A stretch of 64,000 bases of DNA from Spinacia oleracea (lineage: Eukaryota; Streptophyta; Magnoliopsida; Caryophyllales; Amaranthaceae), in contig NC_079492.1 of NCBI RefSeq assembly GCF_020520425.1, forward strand, positions 139,628,361 through 139,692,360, written 5' to 3'. Positions 11,936 through 22,414 of the stretch are shown piece after piece (position 1 is the first letter of the stretch; every line of letters starts with the position of its first letter). The notes below the pieces were generated by a model. The model worked only from the letters and a program-made list of their open reading frames with translations. It had not been told where the DNA came from and did no database searches. The translations under genes were made by a program, and so were the position numbers.

Positions 11936-11937
<2 letters not shown>
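10906..11937. other. Intergenic, no gene supported
   Basis: The 81-codon frame at 11095-11340 has a mixed composition but no recognisable family. The remainder is AT-rich with short internal repeats (TAAATTGTAT, about 11529-11553). Nothing else is visible. Confidence 0.4.

Positions 11938-11973
<36 letters not shown>
11938..11973. repeat. (TATC)n microsatellite at a Helitron start
   Basis: About nine copies of TCTA/ATCT directly abut the Helitron terminus at 11970. Because the Helitron itself starts TCTATTAC, slippage probably expanded the element's own first bases or the target site. Confidence 0.9.
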
Positions 11974-11974
<1 letters not shown>

Positions 11975-12736
11975 TACTACGGAGTATATACTAAAAGACA
12001 CACCATGAATAACATGTGTCACGTTCTGGTGAGTCATTGGTATTGTTTTTCTTTTAAAAAAATTAATTTAAGAATCTTTTAAAATATTTCTGATTTTCTG
12101 ATTTTTTTTTTTTTTTCCTGATTTTTTCCTTCTATTTAATATAATAGATGTATATATGAAAAAATAAATTATGATTTCATGTATTATGACAAGGATAAAA
12201 AAATATATATATTATTATTAATTTGAAGAACATATATGTTAGGAATGGAAAAAAAAATAGCAGTTTTTTTGATATTACTGTTTCTATAATATACGTAGCA
12301 AGCTATTACGGAAACTTCCTAAAAGAAAAATAGCAAATTACTTATAAACCTGAAAGTCGGTTATATATCCAATCTGGAAAATAGGGTATTATAATTGATA
12401 TGGTTATCAAATCAATACCATTTCTATAAATTTGGATAGATCGAGGGTACGGGTATGGTTACGGATATTATTCGATTCCAAAAGAAAATGATAACTAATA
12501 ATTGTCTGATAAGTTTTTTTTTATATTTTCCCAACTTAAGTATTTTTGTCGGAACGCTAAACTCCTAAAATCGCACTAATCACTTTACAATCCAAATAAA
12601 TAATAATTTCCTCTGATTTTCCCAAAAATCGTTGATAAAAAATGATTTTATTTTATTAAAAAATTCGTTTAAATAAATTATTCAGAATAGAAAAAATATT
12701 TAGTCTAATCCGTGCGTTGCACTGGACCTGGCCTAT
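11970..12736 (+). mobile_element. Non-autonomous Helitron C, worn 3' end
   Basis: The 5' terminus TCTATTACTACGGAGTATAT...ACTAAAAGACACACC matches Helitrons A and B except for an inserted CGGAG motif. The 3' end has a decayed hairpin (CCGTGCGTTGCACTGG at 12710-12725) and no clean CTRR, so the right boundary is approximate. It is non-coding. Confidence 0.7.
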
Positions 12737-13418
12737 TATATTTACTATAACTATAATAAAAATTATTTCATTCTTTTAACTTATTTTAATATTTGTATAA
12801 TTAAAAATATTTTGATAAGTCGCGATATATGTGTCATTCTTGTGGTATTATTAAAAAATTGACACGAAAATTTCTAATGCATTTTAATTTGTGGTAACTT
12901 AGGACCTTAATCATTAATCTTATTTAAGAATTTAGGGAGTACATAACTACATACGAAGTATATTATATATAAAGGGGCAATAGCCTAGGGCAAAGAGCAA
13001 GAGCATTTGGACAAATGAGGTTGTCCCATGAAATGACCTCCTGCTTCTGCCATTTCATTTATTAACACAGCTGTTATCTTCAGTTCCTTTTTTTTTCTTT
13101 CTTTGAATTATTTACTGGACTATTTTTCTTTATTTAGGCATACGCAGTTATATTCTGTTTATGCTCCTGATCATTTTATCTTGCTCTGATCAATTCATTC
13201 AAATTTTAAAACAAGTCTTTTTTCTAGCACCATATATTCCTGCCTCAGTTCACAGCAGATTTAATACCGGAGTAGTCAATTACTCGCTCATATTAGTATT
13301 ATACACGTGATGCGTGTGTGACATACTCCTTATAGGTTAAGGGCTTGTTTGATTGACATAGGAAAAAATATATTAAAAAAAAAAAAAAATTGTAATGTTG
13401 TAGGCTTGTAGCCTTGTA
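12737..13418. other. Left flank of the large MULE
   Basis: AT-rich with no gene. It contains a TACGAAGTATA motif near 12953 and an A-run next to the MULE target site. No structure of its own is visible. Confidence 0.4.
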
Positions 13419-13428
13419 GGGGAAAGAC

Positions 13429-13567
13429 GAGTAAACTGTACTGAAGGTCCCTAAACTTTGCAAAAAGGAGCAGTTAGGTCCCTCAAGTTTCAAAAGGAGC
13501 ATTTAGGTCCCTCAAAATGGATGAAAAACGCTGCTTTTTGTTTTCCGTCACTAACGGCCGTTAAAAT
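13429..13567 (+). repeat. Left terminal inverted repeat of the MULE
   Basis: This pairs with 20367-20510. Recognisable blocks are GGTCCCTAAACTTTGC, a repeated GGAGCA(G/T)TTAGGTCCCTCAA and CCGTCACTAACGGCCGTTAA. The repeated GGTCCCT modules inside each end give several near-identical sub-sites, which in other MULEs are where transposase binds. That role is inference here. Confidence 0.9.
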
Positions 13568-13916
13568 GAATATTATAATATAAAAAATTATTAAAATAAA
13601 AGGAGAATTAATATACACGTAGATTAATGATTGAAAACAGATGATTTTGATAAAAAGAAGCCTTTTCCAATTACTTAGCCTTTACAACTTACTTTTTCTA
13701 TGTGTACACGTGGAAACCCTTCCAACTTCCCTCGTTTTTTCTGGTTCCTTCCTAATAATGTTTTGGCGGTATTTTTTTACTGTTCCCAACCCTATTTTCC
13801 CTCTTTTCACTTCCTATTTATATGGTCCCCTCCCATTTTCACTCTCAGTTGTCTTTTTTCCATTTACTCAAACACTTAAGAGAATTTGAAGTTATTGCTC
13901 TGAGTTTTCTGCAAAA

Positions 13917-14844
13917 ATGGGTTCTTGCGTATCCAACAAAAGGACTGCTGATTCCAAATGGGAAGTTCCGTCCCCCAGGAAGAGAACAAGAATATCTAGA
14001 TGGGATGAAGGTACTTTCATTCAATTTGTCGGTTTTTTCAATAAATGTTTGCAGTTGAGCCATGATAAATTAGGGCTTTTTTGTTAAGTAACTTTTTCCC
14101 AAAATTGGTGCATGCATTATCTTGATTGTGGTGTTTTATATGTTAATTTAAACAATCGTGGGCTGATTTCGCATAATTTATCAATTGAAGTTGGAATTAG
14201 GGTTTCGTCCGTTTTTACTTTCCAATTTTTAATTCGAATTGATGCTTGCATGTTCTTGAAAATGGTGTTTAATATGTTAAATTATACAATTGTTGCCTAA
14301 TTTGGAATTAATTTAAACTAGATTTTGTAGTAATTAGGGTTTCACTTACTGTTTTTGATTCACTTAAATAAAAAACAGAGTTTGATTAATTCGAATTGAT
14401 GCTTGCATGTTCTTGAAAATGGTGTTTATTTAAACTATTGTTTCTTAATTTGGAAGTATTTTAATCTAGATTCCGTTTAATAATTAGGGTTTACTTACTG
14501 TTTTATTGACTTTGGCCGTTACTTTGACTTTAGGAGACCTTGCTTTAAGGGAGGCACACCCCCTTTGTCATCATCAAGACATCCTCATCACCCAGATCTT
14601 CACCAAGCTGGACTGGGAGGGGCAGGCTGTTGTGCAGATGGTATGCAAGCAGTGGCGTAGATGGGCCAAGTTGCGGTACCGCCTCCCATACCACTACCCT
14701 CAAGGATGCTACCGCGCGTGGCTGCGGGAGTGGGTGATCATTGGCATCATTGACAATGATGGCCGTGACTTCCACGCCTGGATGGACAAGGACATGACCG
14801 TCTACTTTGACGGCTTCCCCCTCCTTTTCAAGGAGGAGGAATAG
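13917..14844 (+). CDS. Small F-box-like protein carried by the MULE, copy 1
   Basis: I predict two exons, 13917-14010 and 14534-14844, joined across a GT-AG intron, giving 134 residues. Exon 1 encodes MGSCVSNKRTADSKWE and a basic stretch. A Gly at position 2 followed by Cys resembles an N-myristoylation/palmitoylation start. Exon 2 holds a segment with the layout of an F-box (HHQDILITQIFTKLDWEG, then VCKQWRRWAKLRYRL), followed by an acidic tail ending FKEEE. If it is an F-box, the protein would bind SKP1 and recruit substrates to an SCF ubiquitin ligase. No substrate-binding repeat follows, and the protein is far shorter than typical F-box proteins. Exon 2 is markedly GC-richer than the surrounding DNA, which suggests capture from a host gene. 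The copy at 15580 keeps the same structure and frame, so selection or very recent duplication is likely. F-box assignment is tentative. Confidence 0.6.
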
Positions 14845-15053
14845 CTGGTGGTGGAGGCCATGCAGGGGTGGGTGGTGGTGGCGTTGGTGGTGGCCCCTCT
14901 TTTGTCAAGCTTATGATGATCCAGCTTGTTTATAGCTTTTTTTTTTTAATTTTCGAGCACAATTACTACTGTCATTGCAATTAGGTTTTTGTGAATGTGA
15001 CAAGTGTTGGTTTTTGGTATTTGTCACTGCTATGACAGTAGTTTATATTTAAC

Positions 15054-15112
15054 CGTAGGCTTCTCCCTCAATAGTGGATTGAGGTTTGAAATGTAAGGGT
15101 TGAAGCCTACCC
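15054..15112 (+). other. Conserved hairpin 3' of the F-box-like gene, copy 1
   Basis: An outer stem GTAGGCTTC...GAAGCCTAC encloses an inner stem CCTCAAT-AGTGG-ATTGAGG. The same structure occurs in the second unit at about 16732-16790 with minor loop changes. Its place about 210 bp after the stop codon suits a 3' UTR or polyadenylation region, or a structural boundary of the captured segment. No function is established. Confidence 0.55.
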
Positions 15113-15261
15113 TTTTGTAAATGCAACGGAAATGATCATGATGAATGAATGAATGCAACTTTTTTCTTTTGTTATCTCTTGTGTTGTTATTCAAGATTTG
15201 GTTTGGTTTGATTTCTTAAAGTTTTGTTTTTTTAATTGATATTGTTTAACTTTGATCAGAT

Positions 15262-15530
15262 GTTGATGATTTGACTTTGAACCCTTGCATATATGTGCAT
15301 CATGGTGGTGAATGGGTTGTGCAAGGTGATATGGTTTATAGTGGGGGGAGGGTGGATGTCTTTGATTACATCCATGAGAATGCAGATGGCAACTATGTTA
15401 AGGAATTAGTGGATAGTTTAGGTTATAATGATATAGAGAAAGTACATTTCTGGGACCCTAGGAAAGAATTCAAGAATGGGGTTAGGTTTTTAGGTTTTGA
15501 TAGTAGTAGTAGGGAAGGATGGAAACAATC
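15262..15530 (+). pseudogene. Truncated MULE transposase start (PB1-like) fused to a DDE scrap
   Basis: After a probable splice acceptor (TTTGATCAG, ending near 15260) the frame reads DVDDLTLNPCIYVHHGGEW...VDVFDYIHENADG...KVHFWDPRKEFKNGVRFLGFDSS. This is the PB1-like domain found at the N-terminus of many plant MULE transposases. It then changes abruptly into a frame-shifted copy of the transposase DDE sequence VGRDGNNQ (here SREGWKQSN). This is the remnant of a second transposase copy whose middle has been deleted. The PB1-like segment here keeps the frame through VRFLGFDSS, where the downstream copy loses a 7-bp repeat and stops. Confidence 0.75.
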
Positions 15531-15579
15531 AAACACTTAAGAGAATTAGAAGTTATTACTCTGAGTTTTCTGCAAAAAA

Positions 15580-16513
15580 ATGGGTTCTTGCGTATCAAAC
15601 AAAAGGTCTGCTGATTCCAAGTGGGAAGGTCTCACCAGGAAGAGAACAAGAACAAGAATATCCAGATGGGACGAAGGTATTTTCATTCAATTTGTCGGTT
15701 TTTTCAATAAATGTTTGCAGTTGAGCCATGATAAATTAGGGCTTTTTTGTTAAGTAACTTTTTCCCAAAATTGGTGCATGCATTATCTTGATTGTGGTGT
15801 TTTATATGTTAATTTAAACAATCGTGGGCTGATTTCGCATAATTTATCAATTGAAGTTGGAATTAGGGTTTCGTCCGTTTTTACTTTCCAATATTTAATT
15901 CGAATTGATGCTTGCATGTTCTTGAAAATGGTGTTTAATATGTTAAATTATACAATTGTTGCCTAACTTGGAATTAATTTAAACTAGATTTTGTAGTAAT
16001 TAGGGTTTCACTTACTGTTTTTGATTCACTTAAATAAAAAACAGAGTTTGATTAATTCGAATTGATGCTTGCATTTTCTTGAAAATGGTGTTTCTTTAAA
16101 CTATTGTTTCTTAATTTAGAAGTATTTTAATCTAGATTCCGTATAATAATTAGGGTTTACTTACTGTTTTATTGACTTTGGCCGTTACTTTGACTTTAGG
16201 AGCCCATGCTTTAAGGGAGGCACACCCCCTTTGCCATCATCAGGACATTCTAATCACCCAGATCTTCCCCAGGCTGGACTGGGAGGGGCAGTCTGCTGTG
16301 CAGAGTGTGTGCAAGCAGTGGCGTCGGTGGGCCAAGCTGCGGTACCGCCTCCCATACCACTACCCTCAAGGATGCTACCGTGCATGGCTGCGTGAGTGGG
16401 TCATCATGGACATCATTGACAATGATGGTCGTGACTTCCACGCCTGGTTGGACAAGGACATGACCGTCTACTTTGACGGCTTCCCCCTCCTTTTCAAGGA
16501 AGAGGAGGAGTAG
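15580..16513 (+). CDS. Small F-box-like protein carried by the MULE, copy 2
   Basis: Two exons are predicted, 15580-15676 and 16200-16513, giving 136 residues. The protein differs from copy 1 in exon 1 (GLTRKRTRTRISRW in place of VPSPRKRTRISRW) and at scattered exon 2 positions (FPRLDWEGQSAVQSVCKQW), but splice sites, start and stop are conserved and no frame is broken. An in-frame three-base insertion in exon 1 and one extra Glu at the end account for the length difference. The intron is nearly identical to that of copy 1. Two intact tandem copies inside one transposon argue that the gene is not simply debris. Its role could be to alter stability of transposase or of a silencing factor, but that is speculation. 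Confidence 0.6.
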
Positions 16514-16940
16514 CTGGTGGTGGAGGCCATGCAGGGTGGGTGGTGGTGGCGCTGGTGGTGGCCCCTCTTTTGTCAAGCTTTTGTTGATCCAGCTTGTTTA
16601 TAGCTTTTTTTATTTTTAATTTTCAAGGACAATTACATTACTACTGTCATTGCAATGTTGGTTTTTGTGGAAGGTGACAAATGTTGGTTTTTGGTATTTG
16701 TCACTGCTATGACAGTAGTTTATACTTAACCGTAGGCTTCTCCCTCAATAGTGGATTGAGGTTGTAATGTAAGGGTTGAAGCCTACCCTTTTGTAAATTC
16801 AAATGGAATGATCATGATGAATGAATGAAGATAACTGTTTCCTTTTGTTATCTCTTGTGTTGTTATTCAAGCTTTCATTTGGTTTGATTTCTTAAAGTTT
16901 TGTTCTTTTAATTGATATTGTTTTAACTTTGATCAGATGA

Positions 16941-19485
16941 TGTTGATGGTTTGACTTTGAACCCTTGCATATATGTGCATCATGGTGGTGAATGGGTTGT
17001 GCAAGGTGATATGGTTTATAGTGGGGGGAGGGTGGATGTCTTTGATTACATCCATGAGAATGCAGATGGGAAATATGTTAAGGAATTAGTGGATAGTTTA
17101 GGTTATAATGATATAGAGAAAGTACATTTTTGGGACCCTAGGAAAGAATTCAAGAATGGGGTTAGGTTTTGATAGTAGTACTTGTGACCCTTTCTTAGCT
17201 TTACTCTTTGAATACAAAAGCATTCATATATACATTGAACATAAAATCAAACCCACCTACAACTTTAACCTAAACAGGAGTGCAGGAGGGGGAGGAGGGA
17301 GAGGTAGCTTCCTTGAGTTGTTGAATACTGATGTGGTTGACTTAAATTCTGATTATGTGGAACCACCTTTTACAGTACTCCCACCCAAACAAACTGAAAC
17401 TCAACCTGAAACATTCCATTTTCTAAAAATGATTCCACTAGGGTTTGTGCAGAGTGTGAGCACAAAGATAAAGGTTGTAAATGGAGAATTTGGGCTTCAT
17501 GGGAGAGAGGAAGAAGGTCATTTACAGTGAAAACATTTGTCAGTGAGCACACTTGTAGTAGGACACCTATCATTAAGAAGATGACTTCACATTGGATTGC
17601 AGAACACTACCAGAATCTGTTTAAGGTTAACCCTTACATGAGAGTGCAAGATATTCAGGAAACCATTTGGTTAGAAAAGGGTATAAGGGTGAGCAAAGAC
17701 AAGGCTGCCAGGGCTAGGAGAAGGGGTCAAGCACTCATTGTTGGTGAATACAAAGAGCAGTATGCATTACTCCCAAGGTATGCAGCTGAGATACTAAGAA
17801 GCAATCCAGGGAACACAGTGAAGTTGAAGTTGGATGCAAATGTGTTTGACAGACTGTATTTGTGTTTTGAGGCACTTAGGAAAGGGTTCTTGGCAGGATG
17901 CAGACCTTTCATATCACTTGATGGATGTTTCTTAAAGGGACCATTTGGGGGTCAATTGTTAGTAGCAGTAGGGAGGGATGGAAACAATCAAATGTTCCCT
18001 TTGGCTTGGGCTGTTTGTGAGGTTGAGAGCACTGACACATGGAGTTGGTTTCTAGAACTTCTAGCTACTGATTTAGGCACTAGTGAAGGAGCAGGGTACA
18101 CTTTCATGTCTGACCAACAAAAGGGTTTACTTGCTGCTGTGTCAAATGTGTTTCCACAAGCTGAAAGTAGGGTGTGTGCAAGGCATGTGTACTGTAACTT
18201 TAGGGGAGTGTTTGGAGGTGGTTTAGAGTACAGAAAACAATTTTGGACTATTGCAAAAAGAAACACAGTAAATCACTTCAATGAAAACATTGAAGTAATG
18301 AGGGGTATTTCACATGAAGCTGCTGAAGACCTACTGAAAAGGAACTACAAGAAATGGTGTAGGGCATTCTACACTCCATTATCTTGTTGTGACAGTGTAG
18401 ACAACAACATGAGTGAGGTGTTTAATGCATACATCTTGAGTGCAAGGCACAAGCCTATTATTACCATGTTGGAAGATATCAGAGAGGGTTTGATGGAAAG
18501 ACTGCATAAGAAAAGAGATTTCATTGGGAAAAAGGAGATAATGTTGTGTCCTAGGATCCAAATTCAGTTAGAGAAACACAAAATTTGGGCTAGGGGTTGG
18601 AATGCATACTGGGATGGTGGGTTTTGCTATGGAGTAAGAGAAGGTGCAACACAGGTTAAGTATGTGGTGGATCTGAACCAACATACTTGCAGTTGCAATG
18701 CATGGCAGGTGAGTGGGATTCCATGCAAACATGCAATTGTTGCTATATGGAATAAAGTAGACCACCCAGAACAATATGTCAATGCATATTTCTGGAAACA
18801 GACCTACATGAAGGCATATGAATTTTTGTTAGAGCCTTTAAATGGTCCTCAAGAGTGGCCTACTTCTGATAGCATTGTTGTGGCTCCAAAGGTGAAAAAG
18901 GTCAATGGAAGACCTAAAACAAAGAGGAGATATGGTGTTGGAGAGGTAACTGCATCTGGTAAGCTGAAGAGAACAGGTTGTTCTATGAAATGCAGCTTAT
19001 GTGGTGTGATAGGCCACAACAAAAGGGGTTGCAAGAATGCCCCTAAGCAACAACAACACAGCAACAATCATGCTACTGCAGAGCAGACCACACCACAGCA
19101 ACAACACCCAAGAACCAGTTCAGCTATACCAATGCACAATAGGGGTGTGGGTATTTATACCTACCCAAATGGGTATCAAAGAATAGCTACTGTAAGTCAT
19201 TCAATATACTCAAATTCTTTCTTACATGTTACTTTACTGTACTGAAGCCAACTTGTTCCTAATTTGTTTTAATTAATGCAGCCTATATCACAACACTTCC
19301 CCACACCACAGAGGCAAAGACCTCCTGCAGCTTTCTATTCTGATCATGGGGGTGAGCAAACCATCTACTCCTTCCCTGCACATGACTTCCCATTGTCACA
19401 GACTCAACCAAGTCAAGGACACACAATATCAAGCCAAGCATTGCAGGATCTTGCAATGGCTAGAAGATTAGAAAAAAGACCATGA
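16941..19485 (+). CDS. MuDR-type MULE transposase (interrupted N-terminus)
   Basis: The PB1-like N-terminal domain is encoded at 16941-17172 (LTLNPCIYVHHGGEW...). The frame is broken by loss of one 7-bp repeat after NGVRF and again near 17415. From 17410 one frame runs open through DSTRVCAECEHKDKGCKWRI (the usual zinc-containing N-terminal motif), EHTCSR, and the catalytic core. The catalytic triad is visible as LDGCFLKG (D), MSDQQKG (D) and DNNMSEVF (E), at residues 132, 196 and 297 counted from 17527. A SWIM zinc finger (CSC, then CKH, residues 388-402) and a CCHC zinc knuckle (residues 489-502) follow. A last intron (19192-19281, GT-AG) joins a Gln/Pro-rich C-terminal exon ending at 19485. 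It cuts and inserts the element at its terminal repeats. The true first exon and start codon are not resolved. Confidence 0.88.
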
Positions 19486-19566
19486 GGTTAGATTTTATTG
19501 AATTTAAAGTCTTCATTACATTTCATTAGTGCAGATCATTACATTTTACCTACCCACTTAACCCAC

Positions 19567-19995
19567 TTAACTTAAAACAAACCAGATAAAAAAAAACAGA
19601 ACCACTAGGATTACAACCCACACTTCACATTTCACACTAATAGGTCTTCTCATCTTGCTCATCACATAGTCTGCCTCCCTCTTCCTTGCATAATTGTTAG
19701 CTTCACTAAGTTTTGTCCTAAAACTATCAACTTCAGCAGCAAGGCTTTGTTTATCTTGCATTAACCCTAGTATGACAATTGTTTGCCAAGTTGTTGGTTC
19801 TTGTTCATCAATCCATCTAAAAAAAATGCAACCCCTTCTGTTTGTTTCAACATCATAATCTGGACAAGCAATGAACCTCCTTCCAGGATTTTCTTTTGTC
19901 CATGCCTTTTGAATGGATACTGTGAATCCACAGTAGCACCTCTTAGGGTGTTCATTATCACCATTGTTGAACAAAGAGATAGCCCTGTTCATCAT
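19567..19995 (-). CDS. GRF zinc-finger protein with C-terminal membrane segment
   Basis: This convergent gene encodes 142 residues. Residues 20-61 form a GRF-type zinc finger: C20 and C22, then ENPGRRFIAC (C44), then RRGCIFFRW (C56). Residues 75-112 are predicted coiled-coil-like (SLAAEVDSFRTKLSEANNYA), and residues 123-141 are strongly hydrophobic, a single membrane span. GRF fingers bind nucleic acid in other proteins. Small GRF/coiled-coil/TM proteins are common in plant genomes (At4g04775-like) and some travel with transposons. A splice acceptor (TTTGCAG) lies directly before the ATG. A matching donor at 20095 suggests a non-coding first exon inside the right end of the MULE, so the terminal repeat region would supply the promoter. 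Its role in transposition is unknown. Confidence 0.8.
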   Translation of the reverse strand: MMNRAISLFNNGDNEHPKRCYCGFTVSIQKAWTKENPGRRFIACPDYDVETNRRGCIFFRWIDEQEPTTWQTIVILGLMQDKQSLAAEVDSFRTKLSEANNYARKREADYVMSKMRRPISVKCEVWVVILVVLFFFIWFVLS

Positions 19996-20240
19996 TCTGC
20001 AAATAAATTACGTTTTAATAATTTATTCCTAAATATGTTTAATTATTGTTAAAATAAGCTAACTTAAGATTTACAAAAAAATGGCAGGAAAATACCTTTT
20101 TATGTTGAGAAGAGTCAGCTATGGTGGAGCAACAGAGAAAAAACACAGAGCAGAAGATGGAGAAGAAAGAATTTTTTTTTAAGTGTTTTGTTGTTGTTTT
20201 TATTTGCCATGGAATGTTAAATACTCTGTTTTTTGAGAGC
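19996..20240 (-). promoter_or_regulatory. Non-coding first exon and intron of the GRF gene
   Basis: Read on the minus strand, an exon ending AACATAAAAAG is followed by a GT donor at 20095 and an AG acceptor at 19997, with the start codon at 19995. The upstream exon has no ATG in any useful frame, so it should be 5' UTR. The exon start is not determined. Confidence 0.5.
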
Positions 20241-20366
20241 CTCAACGGCTATATTTTTGTAAAAAGCTAACTGAAATGAATTTCCCTTTATTTAATTATT
20301 GGTAAATGGTAAATGTAACTGTTTTTTTGTCGTTTAGTGCCTTTTATTTAGTTTCCTTTTAATTTA

Positions 20367-20510
20367 AATGCATTTTAACGGACGTTAGTGACGGAAAACA
20401 AAAAGCAGCGGATTCCATCCAAACGCAGGGACCTAAATGCTCCTTTTGAAACTTGAGGGACCTAACTGCTCCTTTTGGCAAAGTTTAGGGACCTGCAGAT
20501 CTATTTACTC
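20367..20510 (-). repeat. Right terminal inverted repeat of the MULE
   Basis: The inverse of the left end, with the same GGGACCTAAATGC and GAGGGACCTAACTGC modules. The last 320 bp (from about 20190) are almost identical to the right end of the sister element at 23848-24165, apart from a short difference after AAGTGTTTTG. Confidence 0.9.
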
Positions 20511-20654
20511 GGGGAAAGACTATAAGGCGGATAAGATAATAAATTTTTATATCAAAAAATAGAATAAAGCAAAGTGGAAAGAACATTATGAAACGGACTA
20601 AAACTGAAAATGTAAATATCATTTTGAAACAGAGGTACTCCGTAGTATTTTGTA

Positions 20655-20938
20655 CTCCCTCCGTATTTTATTAAATGATACACTTTGACCGGCATGTAGT
20701 TTTAAGATAATGAGTTGATTTTTTTTTAAATATTTCGTAAGATGAAAGTTGGGTAATGGGTGAATTATTATTGTAATATAAGATGATGTGAGTAAATGTG
20801 AGGACCACAAGAAGGTAAAAAATATAATTGTAAGTCAGGACTATGACATGCCAAAAAAAGAAAAATGCATCCTTTAACAAAAATACGACCGTTTATAAAA
20901 AGCTTATCATTTACTAGCTCCGTAATAAAATACGGGAG
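20655..20938. mobile_element. Stowaway-type MITE
   Basis: A 284-bp element with inverted ends CTCCCTCCGTATTTTATTAA and the inverse of CTCCCGTATTTTATTACGG, flanked by TA at 20653-20654 and 20939-20940. It lies about 140 bp right of the large MULE. It is non-coding, and the minus-strand frames across it are chance. Confidence 0.85.
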
Positions 20939-20940
20939 TA

Positions 20941-21748
20941 TATATTTATAATAAATTATTGTTACCAAAATAAATAAAGTACTCCGTATTATTAACATTA
21001 ACATGATTACACAGTAGTATAGATATTTCACATGAAGGATACTAGGTTAACTTATTAACGGCAAGTTTTTGGGTTTTACCCGACATATTCTGATTTCTAC
21101 TTATTAATATAATGTTCTTCGTTTGTGCAGTAAAAAAAAGGACACTAGGTTAACTTCATATATTCCCTTATAGAGTAGAGTTGCAAAGAAGATCGGTTTA
21201 TTTTTACAGTTTTGACCGCTTCTTTATTATTTAGAGACGGAGGGAATATTGATTTTCACGGAATCTAAGCGTACCACCAGAAAATCAACTTTGAACTGTG
21301 GAAGCATCTTGCAACCTGCAATTAGTACTTAACTTAAATAATACGGAGTAAATATTCATTCTTATCAATGCAAATAAGAAAATTTATCTTGGCAAAACAA
21401 GAAGCTTAAGGATTAATTTAATTAAATAATTGCATTTTTTTTAGCAAACTTTGTACTTAAAAAAGCATATATGCAGTCATGATTCTGGTTCTTGATCGCT
21501 TCTCGATCTGCCATCTTTTCTTAAAGCCTGTTTATCAATATGATAATATTTAATTAAGTTGAAGGGGAAATAAAATTATATTGGATCACAAGATCGGTCG
21601 AATTGAAATAGAGAATATCTAGCTAGCTTTGTGATGGGTCATATTCCATCTGTCCAACCATTAAACTTTGAGATTCAACCACGGAGAAATAATATATGTT
21701 TAGATAATCAACCTTTGAATAACTAGGCCTTTGTACAAAAGAGGTTAG
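20941..21748. other. Spacer between the two related MULEs
   Basis: AT-rich without a recognisable gene. A single MITE right end (GAGACGGAGGGAATA, near 21233) lacks a clear left end. TACTCCGTATTA and TACGGAGTAAA motifs are present. Confidence 0.4.
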
Positions 21749-22414
21749 GCTTATGTTCGAGTAAATAGGTCTGGAGGTCCCTTAACTTTGTCAAAAGGAG
21801 CAGTTAAGTTCCTCAAGTTTCAAAAGGAGCATTTAGGTCCCTCAAAATGGATGGAATAAGCTATTTTTATTAACACCGTTACATTTTCCGTTAAGTTCAA
21901 TTAAATAATAATAAAACTGATTTTAAATAAAGGGAAATCAATTTACATGTGTATAAATGATTTAAAATAGCTTCTTTTGATTTTGACTTAGCTTTTTCAA
22001 GTTCCTTAGCCTTTTCATTTGCTTTTTCACCCTACACATTTCATCATAACAGAGCAATTTAATCCTATACATCTACAATAAAAATTAACAAAATATATTA
22101 AAAGAGATGCTAAAATATTTGATCTTGATTAATTCCGAGAAAGAAAAAACTGAGATCTAATCCCCCCAAACAAATAGATTGATCATTTGGTGGAAGATGG
22201 CAGTGTATTCCATTGAACAATGATATAGGGATTACAATATGATAGAGTCCTAATTCATTAATATGACTAGAAGTCTAATATACATCAAATATCCCAAGGC
22301 AAAATCCTATGAGATATCTAAGTAGTTAAAAATCAAGTGTCGATGTGATTACAAATAGTTCTTACACTTAACTTATTAAACACAAAATCACAACATATAT
22401 TAATAAAGGATAAT

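Larger units (their letters stand above)
13868..17185 (+). repeat. 1.66-kb tandem duplication inside the MULE
   Basis: Unit 1 (13868 to about 15516) and unit 2 (15529 to about 17185) are in direct order with a period of 1661 bp. Both contain the two-exon F-box-like gene, its 3' flank with a strong hairpin, and the start of the transposase (PB1-like segment). Identity is high throughout, including intron sequence. Between the units is a short scrap (GGGAAGGATGGAAACAATCA, ending near 15530) that matches the transposase DDE region at about 17973-17990. The junction therefore records fusion of a deleted transposase copy to the left arm of a second copy. Confidence 0.9.
13429..20510 (+). mobile_element. 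Mutator-like element (MULE) with transposase and accessory genes
   Basis: The element begins GAGTAAACTGTACTGAAGG and ends in the inverted form (ATCTATTTACTC), with about 140 bp of terminal inverted repeat on each side. It is flanked by a perfect 10-bp direct repeat GGGGAAAGAC (13419-13428 and 20511-20520), in the 9-11 bp range of Mutator elements. Inside, left to right, are two tandem 1.66-kb units, each with a small two-exon F-box-like gene and a PB1-like segment, then a MuDR-type transposase, then a convergent GRF zinc-finger gene. The clean duplication and well-matched ends suggest recent insertion. The transposase reading frame carries interruptions upstream of the DDE core, so the copy may not be self-sufficient. 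A deletion/capture derivative of the same family lies at 21759-24165. Confidence 0.95.

Noticed and set aside
16250-16576. 108-codon minus-strand frame over the F-box-like exon, and a similar one at 14545-14775
   Set aside because: Antisense shadows of the GC-rich exon 2; Pro-rich low-complexity product and no independent signals.
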